NCBI RefSeq assembly: GCF_007570865.1
Contig: NZ_VLPS01000002.1
Location: forward strand, 1 to 64,000
Length of the DNA stretch: 64,000 nucleotides
Direction: 5' to 3'
DNA from: Atlantibacter subterraneus
Lineage (GTDB): Bacteria > Pseudomonadota > Gammaproteobacteria > Enterobacterales > Enterobacteriaceae
Shown here: piece by piece, positions 48,398 to 57,511 of the stretch
Position numbering within the stretch: the stretch's first letter is position 1
Layout of the letters: every line of letters begins with the position of its first letter
Made by a program: the position numbers and the translations under genes
Notes under the pieces: model-generated
What the model was told of the DNA's origin: nothing
Database searches by the model: none
What the model saw: the letters and a program-made list of their open reading frames with translations, nothing else

Positions 48398-48931
48398 ATG
48401 AATCCCAAAGTTAGGAAGGCATTATCAGACCTGATCACTGGCGCCAAATGGGATGTTATTGCTCTGGCTGTTATTGCTATATTGGTATATTTCTTGAAGG
48501 ACTCGTTGAAATTTTCTGATGTCAAGGATGTAGTCGGGACCTTGCAAAATATTTCAGCTGCAATATTTACTATTATCGGATTATGGGTTGGTTTTTTGTA
48601 TCCAAATGCAATTCAAGGGATTGTTAGTGATAATGTTGATTATATTAAGAATACGAAGGACGTTCCGAGGATAGAACGATTAATCTATGTGATTATTGTT
48701 TCTGCATTAGTTATGCTTGGTACACTTGTTTTTTATGTTGTTAAGGCGTTGATAGGAAATTCAAATTTCTACATTGAATGCAGGGTGAGTATTAAATTTG
48801 TAGCATTGGTATTTGTTTTTTGTTTATGTTGGCTGCAAAGTCGTTGTATTTTTAGCGTCATTATTAGCAACTTCCGATTTGCTAACAATCTGTACTCTCG
48901 TATAAATGAGTCAAAGTTAAAGCATGATTAA
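48398..48931 (+). CDS. Unknown four-helix membrane protein (gene B of two-gene unit)
   Basis: The ATG at 48398, preceded by ATAGGTGA, gives 177 aa. Hydrophobic segments at about residues 20-37, 53-70, 95-118 and 130-150 predict four membrane helices, with a short basic C-terminal tail. It is co-directional with and close behind the 388-aa gene, so they probably form one operon. A soluble partner plus small multi-helix membrane protein is the layout of several abortive-infection systems (for example Kiwa). No sequence similarity to those is evident to me. Confidence 0.72.
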   Translation: MNPKVRKALSDLITGAKWDVIALAVIAILVYFLKDSLKFSDVKDVVGTLQNISAAIFTIIGLWVGFLYPNAIQGIVSDNVDYIKNTKDVPRIERLIYVIIVSALVMLGTLVFYVVKALIGNSNFYIECRVSIKFVALVFVFCLCWLQSRCIFSVIISNFRFANNLYSRINESKLKHD

Positions 48932-48974
48932 ATCTCATTCCCCTCCTGTTGAGGAGGGGGAAAGGAGATTTGCT

Positions 48975-49070
48975 TTGGGGGCATTTTTGGGGGCATAAAA
49001 CTAAGTTGTTTTTTAAAATCTCATGTAAATCAGTTGCATAATTATTTTTTCTATTCATATTATCGCACCA
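48975..49070. other. Right arm sites and candidate attR
   Basis: Two direct TTGGGGGCA boxes 12 bp apart (48975-48983, 48987-48995) repeat the box seen beside the integrase. After an AT-rich stretch, ATATTATCGCACCA (49057-49070) copies the thrW 3' end except for one missing G and one changed base at its left edge. Together they mark the probable right end of the satellite. Confidence 0.58.
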
Positions 49071-49587
49071 TTAAAATCAAATAGTTACAAACATACCTCT
49101 TCAGTAAAATTCTCTGTTTTTCGTCTCGCGTACTTACTTGCGTACTTGTTTAGCATCCTATAGCTTCTCATTTCCTTTTTATCTCATGAATGCTAACTAC
49201 TGCATCTACTCGGGATGGTCGTGCTAACGCGTCTCGCTCTGAGTTACCCGTGGGTGTAATGGAAGAGCCCGTTCTGTGTTCTGAAAAGCCTCACCATAGA
49301 AAAACTACAATGGGGCAACTAGGTTCAGATGGATTCACTGACATGCATATGTTTAATAGGAAGTGGTAGAAATATACTTTTTTTTATTGCCAGCTGTTTT
49401 CTTGGCGTATCAGATTGTTGCTGGTATAAATGTTGCCAGAGCGAAGTGGTCGGTAGATAGCGCGAACTCTACATAATCACATTGCTTACTTTGATTGGTT
49501 TATACAGAGAAGAACATTCCCCCTTCAACGCTATTTAGCTCTGTATTGCTATGCCTGTTATTTTGTTTTCGTCAGGGAATATTAAAT
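49071..49587. other. Non-coding junction region
   Basis: About 515 bp between the satellite end and the AlpA-like gene contains no supported gene, tRNA or recognisable repeat. Composition is AT-rich and mixed. Confidence 0.5.
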
Positions 49588-49803
49588 TTGAAAGTTAACA
49601 CTACGATTAGTGACAGGGGTTTATTACTTCGTCAGCAGCAACAATTAATCCGTATCAATAAAATGCTGCAATTACTTGATTGCAGTCGTACAACACTTTA
49701 TCGCTGGGTCAAAGCCGGCATTTTCCCTCAACCTATTATTCGTGGTGGCCGTACTCTAGGTTGGCCTGAGCAGGTTTATCAGGAGTGGTTGAAAGAACAA
49801 TAA
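49588..49803 (+). CDS. Second AlpA-family regulator
   Basis: A TTG start at 49588 with AGGGA upstream gives 71 aa; the frame is open further up to 49495 but reads as hydrophobic nonsense. The AlpA/MerR-like core is LIRINKMLQLLDCSRTTLYRW, then VKAGIFPQPIIRGGRTLGW and QVYQEWLKEQ. It belongs to a different element from the satellite's alpA, since it pairs with the YagK/YfjJ-like gene downstream, as in CP4-type elements. A terminator follows. Confidence 0.82.
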   Translation: MKVNTTISDRGLLLRQQQQLIRINKMLQLLDCSRTTLYRWVKAGIFPQPIIRGGRTLGWPEQVYQEWLKEQ

Positions 49804-49820
49804 AGATAGCTCTGTACATG

Positions 49821-49845
49821 AAGGCTGGGGTTCCAGCCTTTTTTT
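49821..49845 (+). terminator. Terminator after second alpA
   Basis: AAGGCTGG (49821-49828) pairs with CCAGCCTT (49833-49840), followed by a seven-T run. Confidence 0.85.
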
Positions 49846-49921
49846 GTACCTGGTAAAAGTGAAACAAGATGAACCGTGAATAGATGATTTATTTAAGCCT
49901 GAATAAGTATGAATCGTAGAT

Positions 49922-51208
49922 ATGTGCCTGATTAACCAACTAGAGAATACCTCAACCATCTCTGCATCTAATACGGTATTTAATAATATATCGCCAGGCA
50001 TCATTGCGGGGATCCAATCAAAGGGGATCTTTATCTTTAAGGACGTGCTGTGGCCTGTACTGTATTCTGAAGAAGAGCAAGATATCAGAATCATGGGGAA
50101 AGTATTTGATGCCGTGGATAAAGTGGCTACGAAATCCAGGTTTCTAGCTGTCAGGTATGATCTTCATCTTCCGGAGTATACCTCTGGTAACCAGCCTATC
50201 AGTGATTTCCATAATTTACTGTTCAAAATGATAAGTGAAAATTATCCCAAGTCTTTTATAAGTTACCTCTGGGTTAGGGAGCAGGGAAATTCCGAATCCC
50301 AACATTATCATTATCTGCTAATGCTTGATGCTAATTGCATTAGATACCCAAACCTCTTGAATAAAATAGTTGATCGCTGTTGGCATCTTGCTACCGCTGG
50401 GACCGTGTTTTTTCCAAAAAATGGTTATTACACTGTTGCTCGAGATAATCCAGAGTCATACGCAAAACTTATGTTGCGTGTAAGTTATTTCGGGAAAAAA
50501 TATACTAAAGAACACATTGCTAAAGGCATTCGACGTATTGGTCATGGTTTCAAAAAACCAAAGCCATTCATTCGTAAAACGAGGCAAGCCAGGGCGAAAG
50601 TCATACTGAAAGCGTCCGACAACTTGAAAAGTATCTCTCTTCCTTCCTGCTACGAAGGTTCGTTGGACAAATACTTCCAGGGAGAGGCTGAGCTACCCAT
50701 GTTTTACCGTAGGCGTTCATATTATGAACTAGTCGACGAAGAAAAGTGGTGGATCCGCGATGCTCCACGCTGGTCAGGGCATCGACGCAATTACCTTTTT
50801 GAAGCATTAATTACAGGCGTTAGTCTGTCTGGGTATGCAAGAAAGTATCGGCTTAATCCTGAACGTGTGTACGCAAATTGCCGACAGGTAGGTGGGCAGA
50901 GCCTTAAAATCATTTACTGGGCTTGGCATCGCTATTGCTTTTTGCAAAGTAAAGGCTCAGTTGAAAGTTACATCAGAAACAATAAGCTACGCTACAAATC
51001 TGCGGCCAAACAACTGCGTAGAAAACCAATGAGTGATCGCTGGAAGAAACATTTTGATGATTACTACTTACGTTTTTGGCCAGAAGGGTGGAGCGTTGCA
51101 GAATACTGCCGTCATGTTGGGATAGTGCCGAGTACTGCCAGGCGTTACCTGGTAGATTTTCCATATTTTGGCCTGATCAATCCTTTTTTGCTTCGGCCAT
51201 GGCTATGA
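49922..51208 (+). CDS. YagK/YfjJ-type, inovirus Gp2-like protein
   Basis: The 428-aa protein resembles the YagK/YfjJ C-terminal-domain family, often annotated inovirus Gp2. The hallmark is a short replication-type strand, WVREQGNSESQHYHYLLMLD, in which HYH looks like an HUH-endonuclease metal motif. It is followed by tyrosines (NGYYTVAR, YAKLMLRVSYFGKKYTKE) that could supply the nucleophile. The remaining C-terminal half (about 215-428) is basic and has a region resembling DNA-binding helices. A rolling-circle or mobilisation role is plausible but unproven. Downstream of an AlpA gene, as in E. coli CP4 elements. Confidence 0.75.
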   Translation: MCLINQLENTSTISASNTVFNNISPGIIAGIQSKGIFIFKDVLWPVLYSEEEQDIRIMGKVFDAVDKVATKSRFLAVRYDLHLPEYTSGNQPISDFHNLLFKMISENYPKSFISYLWVREQGNSESQHYHYLLMLDANCIRYPNLLNKIVDRCWHLATAGTVFFPKNGYYTVARDNPESYAKLMLRVSYFGKKYTKEHIAKGIRRIGHGFKKPKPFIRKTRQARAKVILKASDNLKSISLPSCYEGSLDKYFQGEAELPMFYRRRSYYELVDEEKWWIRDAPRWSGHRRNYLFEALITGVSLSGYARKYRLNPERVYANCRQVGGQSLKIIYWAWHRYCFLQSKGSVESYIRNNKLRYKSAAKQLRRKPMSDRWKKHFDDYYLRFWPEGWSVAEYCRHVGIVPSTARRYLVDFPYFGLINPFLLRPWL

Positions 51209-51640
51209 TGGCTTCGCCCTAACAGGAAAATGCTGAATTAGCAGGAACACTTAATGCCGAAGTTTGAGATGAAATCCCATTAATAACAATCTGTTGGTTT
51301 AATTAGTATGAATTACCACGTGATCACTTTTGGAATATGTATTTATAATCAGTGAGTTGTAGTGGGAAGGATATATGATCACCGTTAAAAATAAATAATG
51401 ATGATGGTGCATTCCGAGCCATCAGATAGCAATGTGTAAAGTGATCGCTCGAGTGATCATGATCAGTGCCGGTATGCCGGTATGCCGGTATGTGGGTATG
51501 AGCGAGAGCTTTACAGATTCAAATAGCAAAATTTTATCGATAGTATTCCTTATTACTTATGGCCTGTTTCTGTAGTGGTACACTGAATTTGGTTGTCTAA
51601 CAGATTGATCTTCATCCTCGAATAATTGATTGAGGGAAAA
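51209..51640. other. Non-coding region with GATC cluster and octamer repeats
   Basis: No gene is supported in these 432 bp. Several TGATCA-type sites (for example GTGATCACT near 51321, ATGATCACC near 51376, and GAGTGATCATGATCAG at 51451-51466) are concentrated here, just before a tandem octamer array. It looks like a regulatory or origin-like region. Confidence 0.5.
51468..51499 (+). repeat. Tandem octamer repeat GCCGGTAT
   Basis: Three perfect copies of GCCGGTAT (51468-51491) are followed by a fourth with two changes (GTGGGTAT, 51492-51499). Copy-number slippage is expected at such a site. Confidence 0.9.
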
Positions 51641-52213
51641 ATGGAGCAGCAACAACAAAGTAGTATCAATTTCCGCCCGTTCATTGGCTCAAAATACGCC
51701 GGTAGCCGTTATGGCGTTCGGGTGCTGGTATTGGGTGAGTCACATTACGCGGACGAGCACGACGTAGGCCACGATTACACGCAGTACGTTGTTAAAACGC
51801 ACGCTTACTGTTCTGGCAATCCGTTTTTCTCTAAGCTCACAACCGTGTTGCGTGGTGATACCTCAAATCCAACGGATGAAGAACGGTATGAAGCCTGGCA
51901 GAACATTGCGTTTTATAATTACGTGCAGTCAATCGTTGGTGAAGGCTCGCGAATAGCGCCAACAGCAGAAGCATGGAGGGCCGCAGAAGCCCCATTCTTT
52001 GAGGTTGTCGGGGAGCTAGAGCCTGATGTAATTCTGGTGCTGGGTAATCGCCTGTGGGATGAGGTGCCAAATCTTCCGCCAAAATACCCGGTGGAATGGT
52101 GCGGCATCACACATCCAAGCGGTGGAATGGCCTATGAACCGTCAATTGCTGCACTGGCTGACTCTATAGCGAAGGCTGGTGGCACGTTTGCCAAGCGAGA
52201 AGAACAGTTATGA
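51641..52213 (+). CDS. Uracil-DNA glycosylase-fold-like protein
   Basis: The ATG at 51641, after GAGGG, gives 190 aa. Two motifs recall the UDG superfamily: VRVLVLGESHYADEHD near the N-terminus (motif 1 position) and WCGITHPSGG near the C-terminus (motif 2, HPS). The segment PDVILVLGNRLWDEV between them fits the central strand. Whether it excises bases is unknown. It is the first of three co-directional genes convergent to the Zorya remnant, an accessory setting in which related proteins could act in defence. Confidence 0.65.
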   Translation: MEQQQQSSINFRPFIGSKYAGSRYGVRVLVLGESHYADEHDVGHDYTQYVVKTHAYCSGNPFFSKLTTVLRGDTSNPTDEERYEAWQNIAFYNYVQSIVGEGSRIAPTAEAWRAAEAPFFEVVGELEPDVILVLGNRLWDEVPNLPPKYPVEWCGITHPSGGMAYEPSIAALADSIAKAGGTFAKREEQL

Positions 52214-52286
52214 TTAATTTTCGCCCGATTACCCATTCGGAACTCATAAGTAGGGGCAATGAGCCCCTGCATCATGGAGTTTCAAA

Positions 52287-52502
52287 ATGTCACGTACACG
52301 AGCGGAGCGCCGCCATCATGAGCGCCGCATAAAGCAGAAGCGTCGCCAGTATTTTCATGTTTTCGCCAGCATGTCGCCACGTATGGTCGGAATCATTGCA
52401 CGCACCCCAACATCTTGCTCTTGCCCTATGTGTGGAAATCAGCGTGAGCACCACGGTATGAGCTGGCAGGAGATTATCGACCGCTTGCGATATACCGATT
52501 AA
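52287..52502 (+). CDS. Small basic protein with Cys-rich finger
   Basis: This 71-aa protein starts MSRTRAERRHHERRIKQKRR, a strongly basic N-terminus. It contains SCSCPMCGNQREHH, a possible zinc-binding knuckle, before a short helical tail. GGAG lies 7-10 bases before the ATG. The function is not recognised; the composition suggests nucleic-acid binding. It forms a row with the next small gene, 18 bp downstream. Confidence 0.68.
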   Translation: MSRTRAERRHHERRIKQKRRQYFHVFASMSPRMVGIIARTPTSCSCPMCGNQREHHGMSWQEIIDRLRYTD

Positions 52503-52520
52503 CAGGAGGATGAATGCACC

Positions 52521-52862
52521 ATGACACTACCGGAGAACATTTGTAAGTACCTTAATTGGAGCTTACTTATGTCTACATTTAATACTCGTAAAGACCGTGA
52601 TCGCCACGGTAAACCATTGCCACACTGGCGCGTGAAGTATGCAACTCGCTGTCGTGTAAAGCATATTCACTATGCCGACCGTTATAGCGACAATGCGCCC
52701 CGAGTAAACTACAGCAAGAATCCAGGTTACTGGAATAACTTGTATACGACCCGCCGACGTCGCGCTGATGAACGTGCCCTGGCGCATGCTGTAGTGACTG
52801 GCGCAGATCCTGATGGCCTGCTTTGGTTGCCGAACAATCGCCCCCTGGAATATTACTGGTAA
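52521..52862 (+). CDS. Small basic aromatic-rich protein
   Basis: With the ATG at 52521 (AGGAGG 11 bases upstream) the product is 113 aa. A second start at 52569 (MSTFNTRKDRDRHGKPLPHW, with GGAG nearby) is equally possible and gives 97 aa. The sequence is rich in Arg, Tyr, His and Trp and has no recognised domain. A clear terminator follows, so it ends the three-gene run. Confidence 0.62.
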   Translation: MTLPENICKYLNWSLLMSTFNTRKDRDRHGKPLPHWRVKYATRCRVKHIHYADRYSDNAPRVNYSKNPGYWNNLYTTRRRRADERALAHAVVTGADPDGLLWLPNNRPLEYYW

Positions 52863-52868
52863 ATCTCA

Positions 52869-52891
52869 AACCCGCTGCGGCGGGTTTTTTA
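52869..52891 (+). terminator. Terminator after the three-gene run
   Basis: AAACCCGC-TGCG-GCGGGTTT followed by T residues to 52891. A second hairpin at 52906-52926 (8-bp stem) may end zorD from the other side. Confidence 0.83.
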
Positions 52892-52988
52892 TCCCTGTAC
52901 TAACACCACCTCTCATTGAGGTGGTCAGCAGGTATTGGCTTTGAAATGAACCTAAGCACCTTTTTTTTGTAGTGCGAAAATTGAGCGC

Positions 52989-55900
52989 TTACGCCCCTTT
53001 TAAAATGTTTTCAAAATCAGCGCTGCTTAGATCCGATGCAGAGCACAACATATCCCTCGCCAATGCCCGACGACGCTGAAGGAGTTCGTCTAGCGTTTCT
53101 TCCAACGTCGTAATTTCAGTGTCCATTACCGTCGGATAATACACATACACATCCTTTGTCTGGCCGATACGGTAAGCGCGGTCAGTTGCCTGGTCTTCTT
53201 TCGCTGGATTCCAACAGCGGGTGAAATGAATAACGTGGTTTGCTTTCTGCACGTTAACCCCAAAGCCAACCGCGACGGTGGAGAGAATAATCACGCCAAA
53301 GCCGGGTTGGGACTGGAAATCATCAATCAATCGCTGGCGACTATTCTGGCTCTGACTTTTAGTACTGGTGTCGCCGTTGATGATCACCGGACGGAAACCG
53401 AATCGCTGTTGAATAGCATGCTGTATCTCGCGCTGGAGATCGCGCAGCTCAGTAAAGATGATTACTTTGTCTTTGCTGGTGTGCTTAATCTCATCCAGCG
53501 TTTTCAACATCCAGTTAAGCTTTGGCGACCCTTCCTGATAACGAGGCTCAGGGTTAACGACTGCCGGGTGTGCACAAATGAGTTTAAGACGATGTAATAA
53601 CCCCAACATCCCCGCGCCTGCTTGTTGCATTCCTTCACTAAGTGCCTGCTGTTGTTGCCAGTTCGCTATTGAAGAAAGATACAGTTGCTTTTGGGGGCCA
53701 GAAAGCGGCAGTTGCTTACAGCTGACGACTTCTATTTTTTGCGGCAAATCACGCGCAACCTCTTCTTTAGTCCGGCGTAATGTTTGTGGTTCAATCAACG
53801 CTCGTAAGCTTTCAAGCTGCCCTGTATCCCGGCCCGCTTCGTTCTCTATTGGGCGAACATAGTGTTTGCCAAATTCATTGAGTGCGCCTAACAGGCCAGG
53901 CTGAGCGAAATCAAAGAGGCTCCACAGGTCTACAAGCGTGTTTTCGACAGGCGTGCCGGTACATGCCACTTTAAATCTGGCTTGTATAGCATTGGCGGCA
54001 TGAGTGATTAATGCTGCCGGGTTCTTTATTTTTTGTGCCTCGTCGCAGACCATGATGGACCACGGTTGGCGCGCCAGTGAGAACTCCTGATCGCGAAGCG
54101 TTTCGTAGGTTGTCAGAATAATTTTCGCTTCACCGCGCCAGCCGGGTTTGAGCAGGTTTTTGATCTCCTGAGACTGCAGATGAGCCGGGATCGCCTGTTT
54201 CGGGTATTTCACTGCTTTGATGGTATCGCCATATAGTTTCAACACTGAAATCCCGGCGGTATAGAAGAAATTATCCAGCTCACGTTCCCAGTTATCCAAA
54301 AGAGAAACGGGGGCAACGATGAGGCTGGGTGGCTCGTCTGGTAATTTTTCAATGAACCAGACCAGGAAGCTCAGGATCTGCAGCGTTTTCCCCAGACCCA
54401 TGTCATCCGCCAGCAAGCAACCAGCCGTTTCCTGAGGTGAACGAAGGAAAAGCTGCTGGAGCTAGGCCACGCCTTCACGCTGATGATCTTTGAGCCGGAT
54501 GTGCTCTTTAAGGCTCAGAGGAATTTCAGGTTCAGCTAGACGTGCATTGAGGAGTGAATCGCGGCGTTGTTTGATATAGGCCGCTTCTTCAATGTTCTGT
54601 TCAATTTTGAGTACAGCCCGGGCGGCTTTTTCAACAGCACTGTCCTCTGATTCCTGTGTTGCCTTTTGCTGTTTTTCCCAGTTCTTACTGAAGGTCTTCG
54701 CTGCATCCAGCGGCAGTTCAGTCTCATTCCAGGGGGGGATGATATGCGTTTCGCCAGATGCTTCTGCCTGGGTAATTCTCTCCTGCAGTTCATCGAAATG
54801 CTGCAGGTTTTCAGGTTGCCAGCCCGTTAGCGTCTCCACCGAAAATGCAGAGCAGTCGATGTCATCAGGGAGCCAGTCTTCACTTTTTGCCTTGGTCAGC
54901 CAGGGCGAGGATATTTTTTCGAACTCACCAATGCCGATGACGCGATCGCCATATTTGCCCAGATCCAGGACATCGTTAAACTCTTTACCCTCGACTTCCT
55001 GTTGCCAACGCAACAACAGCGACTGGCAATCATGCCATTGCTGTTCAGTGAATTGGCTAAGTTCCAGCTCGTATCCCTGCCAGGAACCTGCCGGCATTTG
55101 CGCGGCAACGCTAATCCCTACGGCCTGAACAAATTTTTCCAGTTCCCATGGCGCAGATAAGAGGAATGACACCTCCGGTTGTGGCACCGGTGAGACAGGC
55201 TCCAGTACCAGCGTAATACTCTCTATCTTATTCTCATCATTGATTTGGGGTTGAAGCCTGAAGTGATGAAAGAAAATATGGGCATCAAACAGTGCCTGTT
55301 CGTGTTCCTCAGGAGCAATAATACTGGCGGCATCTTCACCCAAAAAAGTATAGGGGTTGCGAACAAAGGAGAGCGCTTCACTGCCGGCAACCCTACGGCC
55401 AGGGATTGAGTGAATAGAACTCAGGACTTCTTTTACTTCGGGAGGAATGATGACATGGCTGAGTTCGCCGTTCTCCCCGGGTATGCGATAGCTATCGTGA
55501 ACCTGAGCATTCTTGTCAAAACTGCCGAGCCAGTTAGTGGGCTGGTCCTCGAAGTGTGGCTCAATCTCGATAACGGCAGTATCAGCAACTGTTGCCTTAC
55601 GCAGACGTAATGACAATGAGGTCGGTTTGATAACGTGCGTTTTTTCTAAGTAGTCATCAAATTTTGCGGCAGCTTGTTTTGCACATTTGCGAATAGCGGC
55701 CCATCCTAGCTGGTTAGTGGTTTCGCCAGGCGTCTGAATTTGCTGGGTACTAAGCTGCTCTATTGCTTGTAAAAGTGCCCAGTTATCCCGTGATAACAGG
55801 TGCTGTTGATTTTCATAAGTAAAAATAGCGCCGGTACGATTGAAACGAATAGGCTGGCGGGAAGGAATCGCAGACCACTCAGAAATCCAGACACGAAAAT

Positions 55901-56231
55901 CACTATCGTTTAATGCCCCTCGCGAACTCAGGCTTGCACGTAATGGTAATACCTCTGGGACACCAATAAGAGGCAGACTGCTGGAGTGTTCTTCGTCTTC
56001 CACCAGGCGATACAAGGCATCCCAGCTCAATAACCAGCGGTCTGTTAGTGATATCAGATAGTCTTCTTCGGCCAGTTGCTCAAGCCAGGATGCCAGAGCC
56101 CAAAGCTCTGAGTCATTAACCAACGATTGAGGAAAACTGAGTCCGTTTTCCTCAATCTGGTACTGATACTTCAGGTGGCGTTCTATCTGCTGACGGTTTC
56201 CCGTCAGTTTACTTAACAGACGTTTCAGCAT
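52989..56231 (-). pseudogene. zorD: zorD (Snf2-type helicase of type I Zorya) interrupted by one amber codon
   Basis: Two abutting minus-strand frames (56231-54462 and 54461-52989) are in the same frame, separated only by a TAG codon at 54464-54462. Read through, they give 1080 aa. The break falls in the Snf2 motif HQREGVA-stop-LQQL, where the family has Trp (GVAWLQ), so TGG to TAG is the likely lesion. The C-terminal half has Walker A DDMGLGKT, the DEAQ box (VCDEAQKIKN), ARWN-like CWNPAKEDQATDRAYRIGQ and FTELRDLQ. The N-terminal half is the ZorD-specific region. Known ZorD proteins degrade phage DNA once ZorAB fires. An internal ATG just after the stop (54416) could give a helicase-only fragment. 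Confidence 0.85.
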
Positions 56232-57511
56232 TATTTGATCCAGTAACGATGCGGTTCTTTAGTCACAGGGGTGAAACCGAGTCGAAGCAACTCTCTTTCC
56301 GTTATATCGTCAGGTGCTTTGAACTGAACGGACAGCACGCCACCTTTTTGTCGGTTATCGCTGACGATGCACGAGGTGTTTTCAACCAGGCGCTGTATTG
56401 CTGTATCCCGCAATGGATTGATGATTTTGATGTCAGATACTGTGGCGGGTGAGGGCGCTTTTTTATCAATAAATTTGACGGGCTCTTCAGCCATCCAGCG
56501 GATACCCAACTGACGTAATTCATCGTCATATTTCAACATCCAGCCAGTGATTCGGGTCTTGTTATACCCTTCGGCTCGTGGGGTATGTGGAAGGCGAAGA
56601 ACATTACGGTATTTATCTTTTAATTGGATATTAATATCCAATGAGTGTGACTCTGGGTTAAATGGAGCCTGACCCACCCGGTAGGCATACATCGCGTTCC
56701 CCGTCCCGGAAAATTCAACGAAAATGTAGTCGTTAATCTGCATGATCATGGCGTTATCGAAACTACGCCCACCGCGCAAATGACTTAACCGTCCACGATT
56801 CTCCTCACGGAATTTCATAAAGTCGCGGCCACGATCGTGCCAGGCATCTGGCCCCATCACGATACGGGTGAACCCCATCTGATTCGCAAAACGTAGCCAA
56901 TAATGCAGCCTGGCCTGATCGACATCGCCATTGCCGCGTAACAGTTCAAAGAAATGCATCAAATCTTGTTTTGCCAGCCACCCCCGCACCATCGCTGCGA
57001 CGGGTTCAGAAACATACTGATGCCACTTGTTCTGCTGGCTTTTCAGCTGCGGGTTATCCCAGTATTCCAGCGCAGCCTGTTTCAGGGCGGAATGCGCTTG
57101 ATCGCGATATGTTGAATGGTAATAGCGGGTCAGCGTTGCCGTCATGATGTCATCGCGAAAACGTACCCACTGCGCCGCCAGGCCTAATAGCCAACTGATT
57201 TTGTCCAGATATTGAGGATCGTCCAGAGTATCAAGCTGCGCCAGCAACACCGTGAAAATACGCTTCCACAACCAGCTGCTGTCAGGGATTTGCGCTATTT
57301 TTTCCAATGATGATAAGGAGTTATTCTCACCGGAAAGGATCTGCTGGGATATCACACCACCAGCCTGAGGCGTAAAAATATCGTGGTAAAACTCAATGGT
57401 TTTCATCCACGACTTTTCTCTGCGAATAGCGGCTTTTACGACAGGGTACCCCCTGGCAATATGACCGCGCAGAACACACCAGTGCGGGTTTATTTCTGGC
57501 GGCATATGCAT
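56231..57511 (-). CDS. zorC: ZorC (EH-signature protein), probably N-terminally truncated
   Basis: The 426-aa protein carries the EH_Signature region, roughly residues 205-290, with YWLRFANQMGFTRIVMGPDAW, then FREENRGRLSHLRGG and NDYIFVEFSGTGNAMYAYR. It overlaps zorD by one base (TAATG), the type I Zorya order. To my memory full ZorC is about 560 aa, so roughly 130 N-terminal residues are missing. The frame begins exactly where the oppositely oriented HicB/HigA-like gene starts (57511), suggesting a deletion junction that also removed zorA and zorB. ZorC is a DNA-binding component needed by the ZorAB motor complex. It is unlikely to function alone. Confidence 0.78.
   Translation of the reverse strand: MHMPPEINPHWCVLRGHIARGYPVVKAAIRREKSWMKTIEFYHDIFTPQAGGVISQQILSGENNSLSSLEKIAQIPDSSWLWKRIFTVLLAQLDTLDDPQYLDKISWLLGLAAQWVRFRDDIMTATLTRYYHSTYRDQAHSALKQAALEYWDNPQLKSQQNKWHQYVSEPVAAMVRGWLAKQDLMHFFELLRGNGDVDQARLHYWLRFANQMGFTRIVMGPDAWHDRGRDFMKFREENRGRLSHLRGGRSFDNAMIMQINDYIFVEFSGTGNAMYAYRVGQAPFNPESHSLDINIQLKDKYRNVLRLPHTPRAEGYNKTRITGWMLKYDDELRQLGIRWMAEEPVKFIDKKAPSPATVSDIKIINPLRDTAIQRLVENTSCIVSDNRQKGGVLSVQFKAPDDITERELLRLGFTPVTKEPHRYWIK

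Larger units (their letters stand above)
37733..49070 (+). mobile_element. P4-like phage satellite integrated at thrW
   Basis: An element of about 11.3 kb runs from the 3' end of thrW (CTATTATCGGCACCA, 37733-37747) to an imperfect copy ATATTATCGCACCA at 49057-49070 (one base missing). It has the P4 gene set: tyrosine integrase beside the tRNA, alpA, C4/CI-type immunity locus with Ash/Icd frames, alpha-type primase-helicase, iteron repeats and an Ogr/Delta activator. P4 sid and psu are not recognisable. Instead there is a P2-family major capsid gene and an unknown companion. AT-rich cargo lies at both ends. Size agrees with P4-like satellites. The right border is inferred. Confidence 0.75.

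Noticed and set aside
51468..51499. Octamer repeats as CRISPR or phase-variation tract in a gene
   Set aside because: Units are contiguous, without spacers, and lie outside any supported coding frame.
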